DNA of 64,000 nucleotides from Slackia equolifaciens. Lineage in GTDB: Bacteria; Actinomycetota; Coriobacteriia; Coriobacteriales; Eggerthellaceae. Both the position numbers and the translations under genes were made by a program. The notes under the pieces are model-generated. The model saw nothing but the letters and a program-made list of their open reading frames with translations, was not told the origin of the DNA and did no database searches. The stretch is taken from positions 1 through 64,000 of the forward strand of contig NZ_QIBX01000018.1 in NCBI RefSeq assembly GCF_003725995.1. The letters run 5' to 3'. Shown here one piece after another: positions 1 to 8,426 of the stretch (positions are counted from its first letter, which is position 1; every line of letters starts with the position of its first letter).

Positions 1-590
1 TCCTGTAGAGTGTCCATGGTGGCCGTTGCCTTTCTCTCGAATCGGTTACCTTCGCAACGATCGATTCTAGGCAATGGCCGCTTCTCCTTCAAAGCGGCCC
101 GTGACACCAACTTTCGGCACGCGATCACTCGACGGATTACATACTTAAGAAAACTGGCAGAATCCGCTTTTTTACGCGCCCATTTGGGTTACATACTTGA
201 GAAAACTGTCGCGAACGCACACTCGCGACCTGGAGGGCCGAATCGTCAACAACACTCCGGCAGCCAACACCCCACCCCGCTCAACGACAACGGCAAATCT
301 AATCCTCCAGCCCGGCGAAAAAGGAGCAAACCAATCGCCATGCCCCAACCTAGGTAGCTGCATACCTGAGAGACATGAACCAAATGACCAGATCAATAGC
401 CGCACACCAACCATCCACCGGCGAAAATCCAATCGCCAGCATTCCTACCTATCCAGCGGCAGCGCAATCCCCCCCCCAGTCCGACCAACCGTCGACTCCC
501 ACGCTGGACTTTTGCCGGTCCCGCCCCATCGACGCTGTACACTGTCTTCTATCGCGCAAACAGCAAACGTCGCAGAAAGGGGCATCGCTC
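1..590. other. Non-coding stretch before the first gene
   Basis: I see no convincing gene in these 590 bases; the open frames lack ribosome-binding sites and read as low-quality Arg/Pro-rich peptides. The stretch holds a direct repeat (137-156 and 189-208) and a weaker related string at 361-373. An upstream gene may lie outside the window. Confidence 0.5.
137..208. repeat. 20-bp near-perfect direct repeat, 52-bp period
   Basis: TTACATACTTRAGAAAACTG occurs at 137-156 (R=A) and 189-208 (R=G), a start-to-start distance of 52 bases, close to five helical turns. A shorter relative, CATACCTGAGAGA, lies at 361-373. Regularly phased copies upstream of a gene suggest tandem binding sites for a regulator, but no regulator is identified. 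Confidence 0.5.
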
Positions 591-1343
591 GTGGACGCAT
601 TCGCCTGGGCAAACGACGCCGCCGCAAAACTGAAGGAAGAGTTCGGCGATCGCCTTGTGTTCGTCGGACTTCAAGGCAGCCGCGCGCGAGGCGAGGCGAA
701 CGAAGAAAGCGATATCGACCTCGTAGCGCTTTTTGACCGCCTGGACGCTTCCGACCTGGCTCGATACCGAGCCATCATCCAGAGCATGCCTCACGCAGAG
801 CTCGCCTGCGGGTTCGTGGGCGCAACCGACGTTCTTGCCTCTTGGCCGCGCCACGAACTTTTCCAGTTTGCATACGACACGCATGCGATTCTGGGTGACC
901 TCGCCCCCATCGTGGGGGCCTTTACGCGTGACGACGCGCTCCGCGCCGCCCGCATTGGCGCATCGGGCATCTACCACGCTGCATGCCATGCAGCAATATT
1001 CGACGACGACGCGGATGAAATGCTCCGCTCGCTTTTCAAGGGCGCGTTCTTCACGATGCAAGCGATCCATTTCGCACGCACGGGCGTATACCCCCGCAGC
1101 AAGGCAGAGCTCGCACGGATTCTTAAGCAGGAATCTGAGACCGATGCCACAGGCCGCTCCGAAGAGACGGCCCCCGATACCAATTCTGCAGCACGCCCCA
1201 CACGAAGAGAACTCGCGGCCGACGCACGCATCCTCGCAATCGGACGCGATTGGGAGGCGCACCGACCCGCAACCAACCTTGAGCGCCAAGAGCTCACCGA
1301 CCTGCTGCTCGCATGGGCGGGCGGCATCGTGACCGCCATATAG
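591..1343 (+). CDS. Nucleotidyltransferase-domain protein
   Basis: This 250-residue protein carries the polymerase-beta-type nucleotidyltransferase signature GSRARGEANEESDIDL near residues 30-45, with the metal-binding SDiDL acidic pair. The C-terminal half is mostly helical. The GTG at 591 is preferred because AGAAAGG lies about 8 bases upstream; the frame continues upstream to an ATG at 375 but the extra residues are Pro/Ser-rich without family character. Members transfer nucleotides to small molecules or proteins, or act as antitoxins (MNT type). No HEPN partner is adjacent and the substrate cannot be read from sequence. Confidence 0.75.
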   Translation: MDAFAWANDAAAKLKEEFGDRLVFVGLQGSRARGEANEESDIDLVALFDRLDASDLARYRAIIQSMPHAELACGFVGATDVLASWPRHELFQFAYDTHAILGDLAPIVGAFTRDDALRAARIGASGIYHAACHAAIFDDDADEMLRSLFKGAFFTMQAIHFARTGVYPRSKAELARILKQESETDATGRSEETAPDTNSAARPTRRELAADARILAIGRDWEAHRPATNLERQELTDLLLAWAGGIVTAI

Positions 1344-1459
1344 CACAGCAGCTCTACGGCGGTCATGCCCACGACGTTGCGAGGAAAGACCGAACCGAGG
1401 CGCTGTCGCCCTGCGGAAGACGACAGCTCCATCGCCCCATGCAATGACGCCGGTCGCCC

Positions 1460-2785
1460 CTATGCGCCTAAATACCTGCGCACCATACGCGCCATGACGA
1501 GGGATAACGCAAGCGACACGGCAACCACGCCAAGCGTCACCGCGGGAACCTGCGCACGAAACGCATCGAGCAGCCACCCATAGGCAAGCTGCCCCACAGG
1601 CGCGGCGCAGTTCGCAAGCCCCACCGTAAGACCCATCACCTTGCCGATAAGCGTATGCGGCGTTGCCTGCTGCACATACGATACCGCCTGCACGCTGAAC
1701 AGAGTGCAGCACGCCATGGTGGCAAACAGAGCGACAACAACCAGCACATATGCCGCCATGGTCGGCACGGGAAGTGCGACGGCAGCCGCCATCAGTGCCA
1801 GTGCCGCGGCACCCAACGCAAGCGCCGCCGGAGCGCGACGCAAGTCGAGCCGGTTCGCCAACGCGCCGGCGAGCACGCCGCCAACGAGGCCGCCTAATGC
1901 CAGAGCGCCCTCTGCGACCCCCATGAGTTGGTTCGAAAGCCCCAAAACCTGCGTGATAACCACCGGAGCGGCGATGACGATGAACGCGCTCATGACCAGG
2001 TTGAATACGGTCGCCAAAGCGATCATCCGAAGAATGAGAGGCTGGCCTTGCCGCAAGAAGGATGCGGCGTCGCGCAGATCGTTCTTCACCGTTTGCAGAA
2101 CGCCGCCCGCTCGCGAAGCCGGCTCGTGGGGAATGCGCACCGCGCACGCAATGAGCAGCGCGGACAAAACGAACAGAGCGCCCGAAACCGCCACCACCGG
2201 CTCGATTCCGAATACCCCGAACACCAGCCCGCCAAGCACGGGGCCCACAAGCCCCGAAAGCATGCTCACCTGGCTGATGACGGCCGTCGCCCGCTGGACA
2301 TGCTCGCGCCCCACCAGCGACGGCACCGCCGACTGCACAGTGGGCTGATACACGCTCTGCACCGCATAAAGCGCCATGAGCGCGGCAATAGAGAGCCCCT
2401 CCACATCCACCGAGGCATACATCGCCAGATACGCCGCACACACCAACGCCATCACGCCATCCAACACCGCCATGATGCGCTGCTTGCGCACGCGATCGGC
2501 CACAACTCCCCCTATGGGCGTAAGCACCACGTATGGAAACCAGGCGCACGCCATCACCGCTCCCATCGCCGCCGACGACCCCGTGAGGTTAAGCACGTAC
2601 AAGGGCAAAGCGAATCGCAGCACCGCGTTGCCGAAAAGCGATATCACCTGGGCCGCCACCAACGCAAAAAACCTCTTGCCCAAACCCATGCCAGAATCTT
2701 GGCGATATCTTCTGCCAATCCTCTCGCAAGCGTCATGCCCCGCATCGCGCCTCGCCTTGCTTTCCCGTCTCTTCCCATCGTTCAC
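1460..2785 (-). CDS. MFS drug/solute efflux transporter
   Basis: Integral membrane protein of about 441 residues with twelve hydrophobic segments and MFS loop motifs (GGVVADRVRKQR between TM2 and TM3, resembling the G-x3-D-R-x-G-R-R motif A). It resembles the MFS_3/EntS-like exporters. The GTG at 2785 has AGAAAGGTGA eight bases upstream; GTG 2794 and ATG 2689 are alternatives. A 7-7-7 inverted repeat at 2821-2841 lies just upstream and matches one upstream of the neighbouring tetR gene, so TetR repression of this pump is likely. Substrate unknown. Confidence 0.8.
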   Translation of the reverse strand: MNDGKRRESKARRDAGHDACERIGRRYRQDSGMGLGKRFFALVAAQVISLFGNAVLRFALPLYVLNLTGSSAAMGAVMACAWFPYVVLTPIGGVVADRVRKQRIMAVLDGVMALVCAAYLAMYASVDVEGLSIAALMALYAVQSVYQPTVQSAVPSLVGREHVQRATAVISQVSMLSGLVGPVLGGLVFGVFGIEPVVAVSGALFVLSALLIACAVRIPHEPASRAGGVLQTVKNDLRDAASFLRQGQPLILRMIALATVFNLVMSAFIVIAAPVVITQVLGLSNQLMGVAEGALALGGLVGGVLAGALANRLDLRRAPAALALGAAALALMAAAVALPVPTMAAYVLVVVALFATMACCTLFSVQAVSYVQQATPHTLIGKVMGLTVGLANCAAPVGQLAYGWLLDAFRAQVPAVTLGVVAVSLALSLVMARMVRRYLGA

Positions 2786-2820
2786 CTTTCTCACCTTTCT
2801 CTTCCATTCCGCTTCTATTT

Positions 2821-2841
2821 ACATACCTTCGTTTGGTATGT
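2821..2841. promoter_or_regulatory. Candidate TetR operator upstream of the MFS gene
   Basis: The arms ACATACC and GGTATGT form a perfect 7-bp inverted repeat around TTCGTTT, 36 bases upstream of the MFS start. The core CGTTTGGTATGT recurs before tetR at 3764-3780. AcrR/TtgR-type regulators use similar ACATAC half-sites (family knowledge). Confidence 0.65.
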
Positions 2842-2963
2842 ATCTGAGGTAAAAAGAAAAGGACGCACGCCCTTTTCCTGCGCAAACGACGCGACCGCGT
2901 CCAATGACCCCATCCGACAAACGGACCGCCAGGCCGCCGCCGTATGCCGACCATGCAGCGCGA

Positions 2964-3641
2964 TCAGCCTTTGCCGCCTTCCGCCTCCTTGCGCTCGTAG
3001 GTATCGCGGAATTGTTCCAGCCGTTGAACCACCCCTTTAGTCGAAAGGTCGGCACCCATGCTTCGCATGAGATCCACGTAGTACTCCATGCGAGCTGCCA
3101 TGCGCTCCGCGGATAGGGGGCTGAACAGCGGAGCAACCCACAGGTTGGCCAGAAGCACCATGACCTCGGCCATCTCGCGCGGATGCCGCGTTTTGATGGT
3201 GCCGTCCTCCATGCCCTGCCGTATGATGGGCTCAACGTAGCGCGGCACCACCTCCTCGAACACCGAGCTGTACATAAGGCCGAGCAGACGTCCGTTTTTC
3301 ACCGGGTCGCGCTCGATGCCAAGCGCGGGCGTGAACTCCATCTGCGCGCTTTGCGCCGAAGCTTCGAACATCGCCTGTAGCTTTTCCAGGCCGCTCATAC
3401 GCCCGTTGTCCCTGATCTCGCGATAGCGGGCAAGCGATGCGGCGTCCACCCGCTCAAGAGCTGCGTCTAGAATCTCTTCCTTCGATTTGAAGTGGTGATA
3501 AATCGCGCCTTTGGTAAGGCCCTCGAGGCCATCGACGATATCTTGTATGGTGGTGCGCTCGTAGCCCTTCTCCATGAATAAGTGCATGGAAACGTCCAGG
3601 ATGCGCGCCACCGTTTCCTCAGGATATTTGTTGCGCGACAC
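2964..3641 (-). CDS. TetR/AcrR-family transcriptional regulator
   Basis: 225-residue regulator with an N-terminal TetR HTH (about residues 10-55; KGYERTTIQDIVDGL followed by KGAIYHHFKSKEEIL) and a variable ligand-binding C-terminal domain. The GTG start at 3641 is preceded by a G-run about 8 bases away. It sits upstream of and in the same orientation as the MFS gene. Inverted repeats of the same type precede both genes, which supports autorepression and control of the pump. Confidence 0.88.
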   Translation of the reverse strand: MSRNKYPEETVARILDVSMHLFMEKGYERTTIQDIVDGLEGLTKGAIYHHFKSKEEILDAALERVDAASLARYREIRDNGRMSGLEKLQAMFEASAQSAQMEFTPALGIERDPVKNGRLLGLMYSSVFEEVVPRYVEPIIRQGMEDGTIKTRHPREMAEVMVLLANLWVAPLFSPLSAERMAARMEYYVDLMRSMGADLSTKGVVQRLEQFRDTYERKEAEGGKG

Positions 3642-3763
3642 GATACCGCCCCCCCATCACGCATGCAGCCCGCCGTCAAACGGAAAGGGGCCTTCGGTCC
3701 AAGGACCCGCCGAAAAGCCCAGCGCAGCCCCGCCCCATCGATCAATCTGCATCATGTTCACTT

Positions 3764-3780
3764 ACATACGTTTGGTATGT
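3764..3780. promoter_or_regulatory. Candidate TetR operator upstream of tetR
   Basis: ACATAC and GTATGT arms surround GTTTG. The sequence shares CGTTTGGTATGT with the operator at 2821-2841. It lies about 120 bases upstream of the tetR start, consistent with autoregulation. The rest of 3642-3952 holds only a terminator. Confidence 0.6.
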
Positions 3781-3872
3781 TATCATATTCAAGCGTTGCA
3801 GAGGCGTCCGAGCGAAAGAACCACCCAAAACAACTCGAAGCATAGGCGCGCCCGCCAAGGCGTAAGACAAAA

Positions 3873-3900
3873 AAGGACGCCAGCGCTAGCTGACGTCCTT
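3873..3900 (-). terminator. Rho-independent terminator after the VOC-like gene
   Basis: The hairpin AAGGACGCCAGC / GCTGACGTCCTT has one mismatch and a GCTA loop. On the minus strand it is followed by six Ts (3872-3867). Confidence 0.75.
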
Positions 3901-3952
3901 CAGCAGATTCTCGTGCGCAATCACAAAGCTTGCGGGGCATGACCGAAGCGGC

Positions 3953-4282
3953 TTATGCCTCCTTCTCCTCGTAAAGCTCGATGATGGCATCGTCTTTCAC
4001 CACGAAGGCGATGCGCACGCCGCCGCCTAAATCCTCGGGCCCGAATATCGTGCGGTCGGCATCCTCGATATAGGGATCCATATCATCCACCTTGTAGGCC
4101 ACATGCGGCTGTTTGGACAAAATCTCGGGGAATCGCGTGCCCTCTTCGAACTTGAGGTACTCGATTTTGTAATCGTACTCGTCAACGCTCTCGTTCACCC
4201 AGAAGCCGCCCCACTCGTTGTAGACCATATTAGGCTTCTTGTTGAGTACGGGAATTCCCACATGCATGTATTCAGCGGACAT
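3953..4282 (-). CDS. Small VOC/glyoxalase-like protein
   Basis: 109-residue acidic protein beginning MSAEYMHVGIPV. The pattern of an early HVGIPV strand, a central HVAYKVDDMD and a C-terminal VRIAFVVKDDAIIELYE resembles a single vicinal-oxygen-chelate (glyoxalase-fold) domain, which binds a metal through His/Glu residues. The ATG at 4282 has AGAGAGG five bases upstream. It lies downstream of dhaK on the same strand but beyond a terminator, so it may be a separate transcript. Enzymatic role unknown. Confidence 0.55.
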   Translation of the reverse strand: MSAEYMHVGIPVLNKKPNMVYNEWGGFWVNESVDEYDYKIEYLKFEEGTRFPEILSKQPHVAYKVDDMDPYIEDADRTIFGPEDLGGGVRIAFVVKDDAIIELYEEKEA

Positions 4283-4392
4283 GGCTGCCTCTCTTTCCAC
4301 GCGTATGACGCACCATCAGAACTGGCGAGCGTTTCGAGACGGCGGGGTGCGGAATGAGTCCCGCGTCGCAGCCCGCCGTCGCGCTCAAAAAT

Positions 4393-4412
4393 CGCCCGAA
4401 CGCACTCGGGCG
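4393..4412 (-). terminator. Rho-independent terminator after dhaK
   Basis: CGCCCGA / TCGGGCG stem with a six-base loop, followed on the minus strand by a T-rich run (4392-4386). It lies 8 bases beyond the dhaK stop. Confidence 0.75.
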
Positions 4413-4419
4413 CCTGCTG

Positions 4420-5415
4420 CTACTCCTTGAAGAATACGGGCGTGTGCGCCGGGGTGTTCCACAGACGCTCGAACTCGTCGTCCCATTTGGCGATGTTCAT
4501 CTGGAAGCCGCCGGCCTCCTGCACGGTGAGGATCTCCCCCACCATATTGGCGACCACTTTGACGCCCAGGCTCTCAAGATAGCGCACGGCGTCTTTGTAC
4601 AGGATGAGCATCTCCATCATGGTGGTGGCACCGCAGCCGTTGATCATGACGAACGCCTTGTCGCCCTCCTTCAGGCCCACAGCTTCGACCAGCTTAGGCG
4701 CAATGAGCTCCACGGTCTCCTTCGACGAAGCCATGGGCACGCGCACGCCGCCGCCCTCGCCGTGCTGACCGGCACCGATTTCCATCTGATCGGTTTCGCC
4801 CAAATCGCCGAAGCTCATGCCGTTCTGCGGATGGGTGGCGTCGGTGGATTTCACCGTGATAGAAGCCATGCTATCGGCGTAGCGCTGTGCGATGTCGGCC
4901 ACCTCGTCGAGGGACTTGCCCTCGGCTGCCGCTGCGGCTGCGATATGATACAGGGGCACACAGCCAGCCAGACCGCGCTGGTTGTCCTCGCCTTCGGGGT
5001 CGTACTTGATCTCCTCGCCCGTGACCACCTGACGCACATTCATGCCGGCCTTCTTGGCCAGCTTCATAGCCTGCTTGCCCGCCAGCTGGTCGCCCGCATA
5101 GTTGAGCGTGAGCAGCAGCACGCCGTGCCCCTTGTCGGCCAGCTTCATCGCCTCGAACACAGCGGCGCCGTTAGGCGCAGCGAAGATGTCACCGTCCACC
5201 TGGATATCGAGCATGCCCGCACCTACGAATCCCTTTTGCGCAGGCTCATGGCCGCTGCCGCCGTAGGTAACGATACCCACGCGATCGGCTCCGGCAAGCG
5301 CTTTGCTCACCACGGTATGGCCATCCACGTCTAGGATGTCGCCATACGCCAGGCCGAAGCCCTCGAGTTCCTCGTCGGTGATGGTCTCCTGGCTGTTGAT
5401 GAACTTCTTCATCAT
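4420..5415 (-). CDS. dhaK: DhaK-family ketose kinase, substrate-binding subunit
   Basis: 331-residue homologue of the dihydroxyacetone-binding subunit DhaK. Residues that bind the ketone in the E. coli protein are present: GGSGHEP with His57, NYAGD with Asp109, and QHGE with His218, the residue that forms the covalent hemiaminal. The ATG at 5415 has AGAAGGAG six bases upstream; a second ATG follows directly. dhaL lies upstream on the same strand with a 132-base gap. No DhaM phosphotransfer subunit is present, so the phosphate donor is uncertain. Given the aldolase and dehydrogenase neighbours, the substrate may be a longer ketose than dihydroxyacetone. Confidence 0.85.
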   Translation of the reverse strand: MMKKFINSQETITDEELEGFGLAYGDILDVDGHTVVSKALAGADRVGIVTYGGSGHEPAQKGFVGAGMLDIQVDGDIFAAPNGAAVFEAMKLADKGHGVLLLTLNYAGDQLAGKQAMKLAKKAGMNVRQVVTGEEIKYDPEGEDNQRGLAGCVPLYHIAAAAAAEGKSLDEVADIAQRYADSMASITVKSTDATHPQNGMSFGDLGETDQMEIGAGQHGEGGGVRVPMASSKETVELIAPKLVEAVGLKEGDKAFVMINGCGATTMMEMLILYKDAVRYLESLGVKVVANMVGEILTVQEAGGFQMNIAKWDDEFERLWNTPAHTPVFFKE

Positions 5416-5547
5416 GCTTGGCTCCTTCTCGCCGTTGTCCCACAGGCCTCCACGCCTCGACGCAAAGGCCCGACCGTACCAATGCAAATGGGCGCCCCGT
5501 GCCAACCGGCGCCTCGAATATGCTGCGGCAGCACGAAGCGTCGCCCG

Positions 5548-6156
5548 CTACGCCTTTGCAAGCCCCCGGAAGAACCGCGCCATCGACACCGCACCCGCAT
5601 CGGGCGTGCCTATGGTCTTGTCGCCGTAGCTTTTCGCGCGGCCGAACTTGGAGGGGAAATTCTTGGAGTTCTCGGCGCCCTCTTCGGCAGCAGCGGCGGC
5701 GGAATCGAACAACGCCGCTTCATCGCCCTCGCATGCGGCGATGGCCTCGCATGCGGGAATGAAGGCGTCCATCATCGTTTTGTCGCCCACGACAGCGCCG
5801 CTCATATCGGAAAGCTCCTCGAGCGCATTGGCGAACATGGCCTTGATCTGGGCAGCATCCACAGAATCGCCCTCGGGTGCCTCCTCCTGCAGGCCGTCGA
5901 GCCAGGTGTTCCACAGGGGTACCGCGCTTCCGCCGTTGAGAACCATGACCTCCATGGCAACATCGTCGAGCATCTCTTGAATGCCGCCCTCAGACGCATC
6001 AACCGCGCCTTCGATGGCATTGGCTATTTTGCACATAGTGAGCCCATGGTCGGCATCGCCAAAATGCGAGTCGATTTCAGTCAGCTCGTCCTCCGCCGCG
6101 CGCACCTCCGCACACGCGTTCTTCAGGCGTACGGCCAATTCGTCCTTTGTAATCAC
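5548..6156 (-). CDS. dhaL: DhaL-family kinase subunit
   Basis: 202-residue homologue of the nucleotide-binding subunit DhaL. The Mg/ADP-binding acidic cluster is intact (EIDSHFGDADHG; Asp29, Asp34, Asp36), as are GDKTMMDAFIP and GRAKSYGDKTIGTPDAGA. The loop usually reading GG-(A/S)-SGPLY is GGSAVPLW here (residues 75-82), so this copy diverges at the nucleotide site. It precedes dhaK and follows a class II aldolase gene on the same strand. Kinase activity with DhaK is expected from the family; the substrate is not established. Confidence 0.83.
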   Translation of the reverse strand: MITKDELAVRLKNACAEVRAAEDELTEIDSHFGDADHGLTMCKIANAIEGAVDASEGGIQEMLDDVAMEVMVLNGGSAVPLWNTWLDGLQEEAPEGDSVDAAQIKAMFANALEELSDMSGAVVGDKTMMDAFIPACEAIAACEGDEAALFDSAAAAAEEGAENSKNFPSKFGRAKSYGDKTIGTPDAGAVSMARFFRGLAKA

Positions 6157-6353
6157 GTTGGCTCTCCTTTCGGGTAGGAAGCCCGCCCTCGCGGAAGGCG
6201 TGCAAGGCGGGTGTGCAATGAATGCCGTCTGGGACGTCCTGTCACTTCAGCATCGAAGCCCCCTTATTTGAGCAAGTGCGTACCGAAACGACGGGAATCG
6301 CGCCCGAGCAACGAGCGTCCGGGCAATCCGCGCCCCTCGTTCGACGCGAAAAA

Positions 6354-7184
6354 TCAGCCCACGCAACGCAGCACGCGATAGTAGTGGCGCAGCACGCGCT
6401 TCATGGCCTCATCGCCCACATTAAGCAGTTTGACCCAGTTATCCGGATGCTGCTCGTACACTGCATCACGTGCCGCCACGATGAAATCGGTGTAGAGATT
6501 GACTTTGGCCACGCCGCCTTGTGCGCAGCGTGCCAGATTATCGTCGCCCGAACCGGAGCCGCCGTGCAGCACCAGGGGGATGTCGAGCGCCGCCTTGAGC
6601 TCTGCCAGACGCTCGGAGTTGATGTGCGGCTCGCCCTTGTACGCACCGTGCTTGGTGCCGATGGATACGGCAAGGCTGTCCACGCCCGTGGCGTCAACCA
6701 GCTCTTTTGCCGCAGCCACCTCGGTGTATACATTTTCGGAAAGCGCGTGCGGGTTGCCCTCTTCCTCGGTACCCACATGGCCTATCTCGGCCTCTACCGT
6801 CACGCCATGCGCATGCGCCAAATCAACCACGGCCTTCGTGAGACGAATGTTCTCGGAGAGGTCTTCGCTGGAGGCGTCAATCATGACGGAGGTGAACCCG
6901 CGCGCGATCGCCTCCTCGATGACTTCCATATGCACGCCGTGGTCAAGATGAAGCGCGATAGGCGCATCGGTACGCTCGGCATAGAACGTGCCCAAAAGCG
7001 CAGCTTCTTCGATGCTCAGCTGCTCGAGGTGCACCTCGGCGAAGCTCAGGATAAGCGGGGCATGGAACTCACCGGCCACCTGGGCGTATGCGCGCACTGA
7101 ATTCGAGTCCACGTAGTCGGGCGAGGGGATGGCGTATCCCTCAGCGAACGCCCTATCGAGCATATCCTTCGTAGTCACGAGCAT
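6354..7184 (-). CDS. Class II (zinc) ketose-bisphosphate aldolase
   Basis: 276-residue TIM-barrel aldolase of the FbaA/GatY/KbaY family. Zinc ligands and phosphate-binding features are visible: ALHLDHG, VEAEIGHVG, GTKHGAYKG, LVLHGGSGSGDDNL and KVNLYTDF. Such enzymes cleave ketose phosphates to DHAP plus an aldehyde. Its position upstream of dhaL-dhaK suggests it cleaves the product of that kinase. Substrate specificity among fructose, tagatose or other ketose phosphates cannot be set from sequence alone. Confidence 0.85.
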   Translation of the reverse strand: MLVTTKDMLDRAFAEGYAIPSPDYVDSNSVRAYAQVAGEFHAPLILSFAEVHLEQLSIEEAALLGTFYAERTDAPIALHLDHGVHMEVIEEAIARGFTSVMIDASSEDLSENIRLTKAVVDLAHAHGVTVEAEIGHVGTEEEGNPHALSENVYTEVAAAKELVDATGVDSLAVSIGTKHGAYKGEPHINSERLAELKAALDIPLVLHGGSGSGDDNLARCAQGGVAKVNLYTDFIVAARDAVYEQHPDNWVKLLNVGDEAMKRVLRHYYRVLRCVG

Positions 7185-7439
7185 GAGCAGCCCCCGTCCC
7201 TTCGAGCGGCGTCGGGCATGCGCGCCCTTCGTCGCATGCGCCTTGCGGCGCTCGGAATACTTCGATGTGCAGCATTATAGTCCGCTCAAGACGGCAGTCC
7301 AATGCCCGCGGGCCGCATCGGGCGAAAAACGGTACGCGTAGGCGGGCGGCGAGATGAGGGCGGGTCGGGACGAGCTTTAAGGCGAAACGCCGATCGCCAT
7401 CGAGAGCCGCGGCACCGCTCAGCACTCGTGACGTTCGGT

Positions 7440-8360
7440 CTACCCGGCGTAGCCTGCTTCGATTTCACGGATGCGCTTGTAAAGCCAGCGGTTCTGCGGC
7501 ACAAGGATCCCGTGCGCATCGGCCAGGCGGATGATGGTGCCCGAGAACTCCTCAACCTCGGTGGGTTTACGATTGATGCGATCCTGAGCCATGGAAGGCA
7601 TGCCTTGCGGATCGAGCGAGGCAATAAGCGCCGCCATTTGCGCAAGGTCGGCTTCGGTCACATTCACGCCCTCGGCGTGCGCCACGGCAAGCGCCTCGCG
7701 CATCGCCGCCACGAAGCAGCGATTCTGCTCGCTCCCCTGCTCGCTCGCCGTTCCGTAGGTTCCGCCGTAGGCCATGCACGTCTGGTTGATGCCCACGTTG
7801 AGCATGAGCTTGGTCCACATGCGATGGCGAATGTCCTGCTCAACCGTATGTGCGATGCCCGCCCGCGAAAGGAAGGCCTCTATGTCTTCCACGACCCCCG
7901 GCGTTGTGCCTTGCGCCGCGCCAAAACGAATCTCCCCGGCGTGCGTGAACGTGAGCGCCCCGCCTATGAACACGGCATCCATACCCTGAGCAACGGAAAG
8001 CACGGTGTTCTCCCAGCCGAATCGTGCGGCGATCCGCTCTTCGCTGGTCACTCCGTTGAGCAGCGATATGATACGGGTCTTAGGCCCCGCCAGGCGCTCC
8101 ATAGTCGCAATGGCCCCGTCGAGACCTGTTGCCTTCACCGCAAGAATCACCAGGTCAACGGGCTCCGCTTTGCTCGCAGGCAACGTCGCGATGCCGCAGG
8201 GGCTACCGTTGACCGTCACCGCATCGCCCTTACGGCGCTCGTACCGCGCATCGTCCATGACGAATTCCACCGCATCCGGCCCCATGCTGCGCTCGATGAT
8301 GCTGCCATATAAAAGCCCCACGGCACCCTTGCCGATAATCGCCACCTTCTTGATGGACAT
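7440..8360 (-). CDS. panE: Ketopantoate-reductase-family dehydrogenase
   Basis: 306-residue NAD(P)-dependent reductase of the ApbA/PanE family. The Rossmann motif GKGAVG is near residue 10. Family signatures KATGLDGAI, LNGVTSEE, KLMLNVGINQ (substrate Lys/Asn) and SMAQDRINRKPTEVEEFSG are present. PanE reduces 2-dehydropantoate to pantoate for CoA synthesis. Some paralogues act in sugar or branched acid pathways, and the location upstream of the aldolase-DhaLK genes leaves that open. The ATG at 8360 starts within normal distance of the Rossmann strand. Confidence 0.8.
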   Translation of the reverse strand: MSIKKVAIIGKGAVGLLYGSIIERSMGPDAVEFVMDDARYERRKGDAVTVNGSPCGIATLPASKAEPVDLVILAVKATGLDGAIATMERLAGPKTRIISLLNGVTSEERIAARFGWENTVLSVAQGMDAVFIGGALTFTHAGEIRFGAAQGTTPGVVEDIEAFLSRAGIAHTVEQDIRHRMWTKLMLNVGINQTCMAYGGTYGTASEQGSEQNRCFVAAMREALAVAHAEGVNVTEADLAQMAALIASLDPQGMPSMAQDRINRKPTEVEEFSGTIIRLADAHGILVPQNRWLYKRIREIEAGYAG

Positions 8361-8426
8361 CGAAACACTCCTCGCAACGAACAGACCTCAAAGCGATGCG
8401 CCGCAGCGCACCTGCAGGATGCCTCC

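Noticed and set aside
591-1343. Aminoglycoside nucleotidyltransferase to pair with the rpsL change
   Set aside because: The signature is shared by many nucleotidyltransferases; nothing specific to aminoglycoside enzymes is seen, so the link would be speculation.
549-2549. Long open frame (666 codons) on the minus strand across the nucleotidyltransferase and MFS genes
   Set aside because: Arg/Gly/Cys-rich composition without any domain; it is the out-of-frame shadow of the MFS gene in GC-rich DNA.
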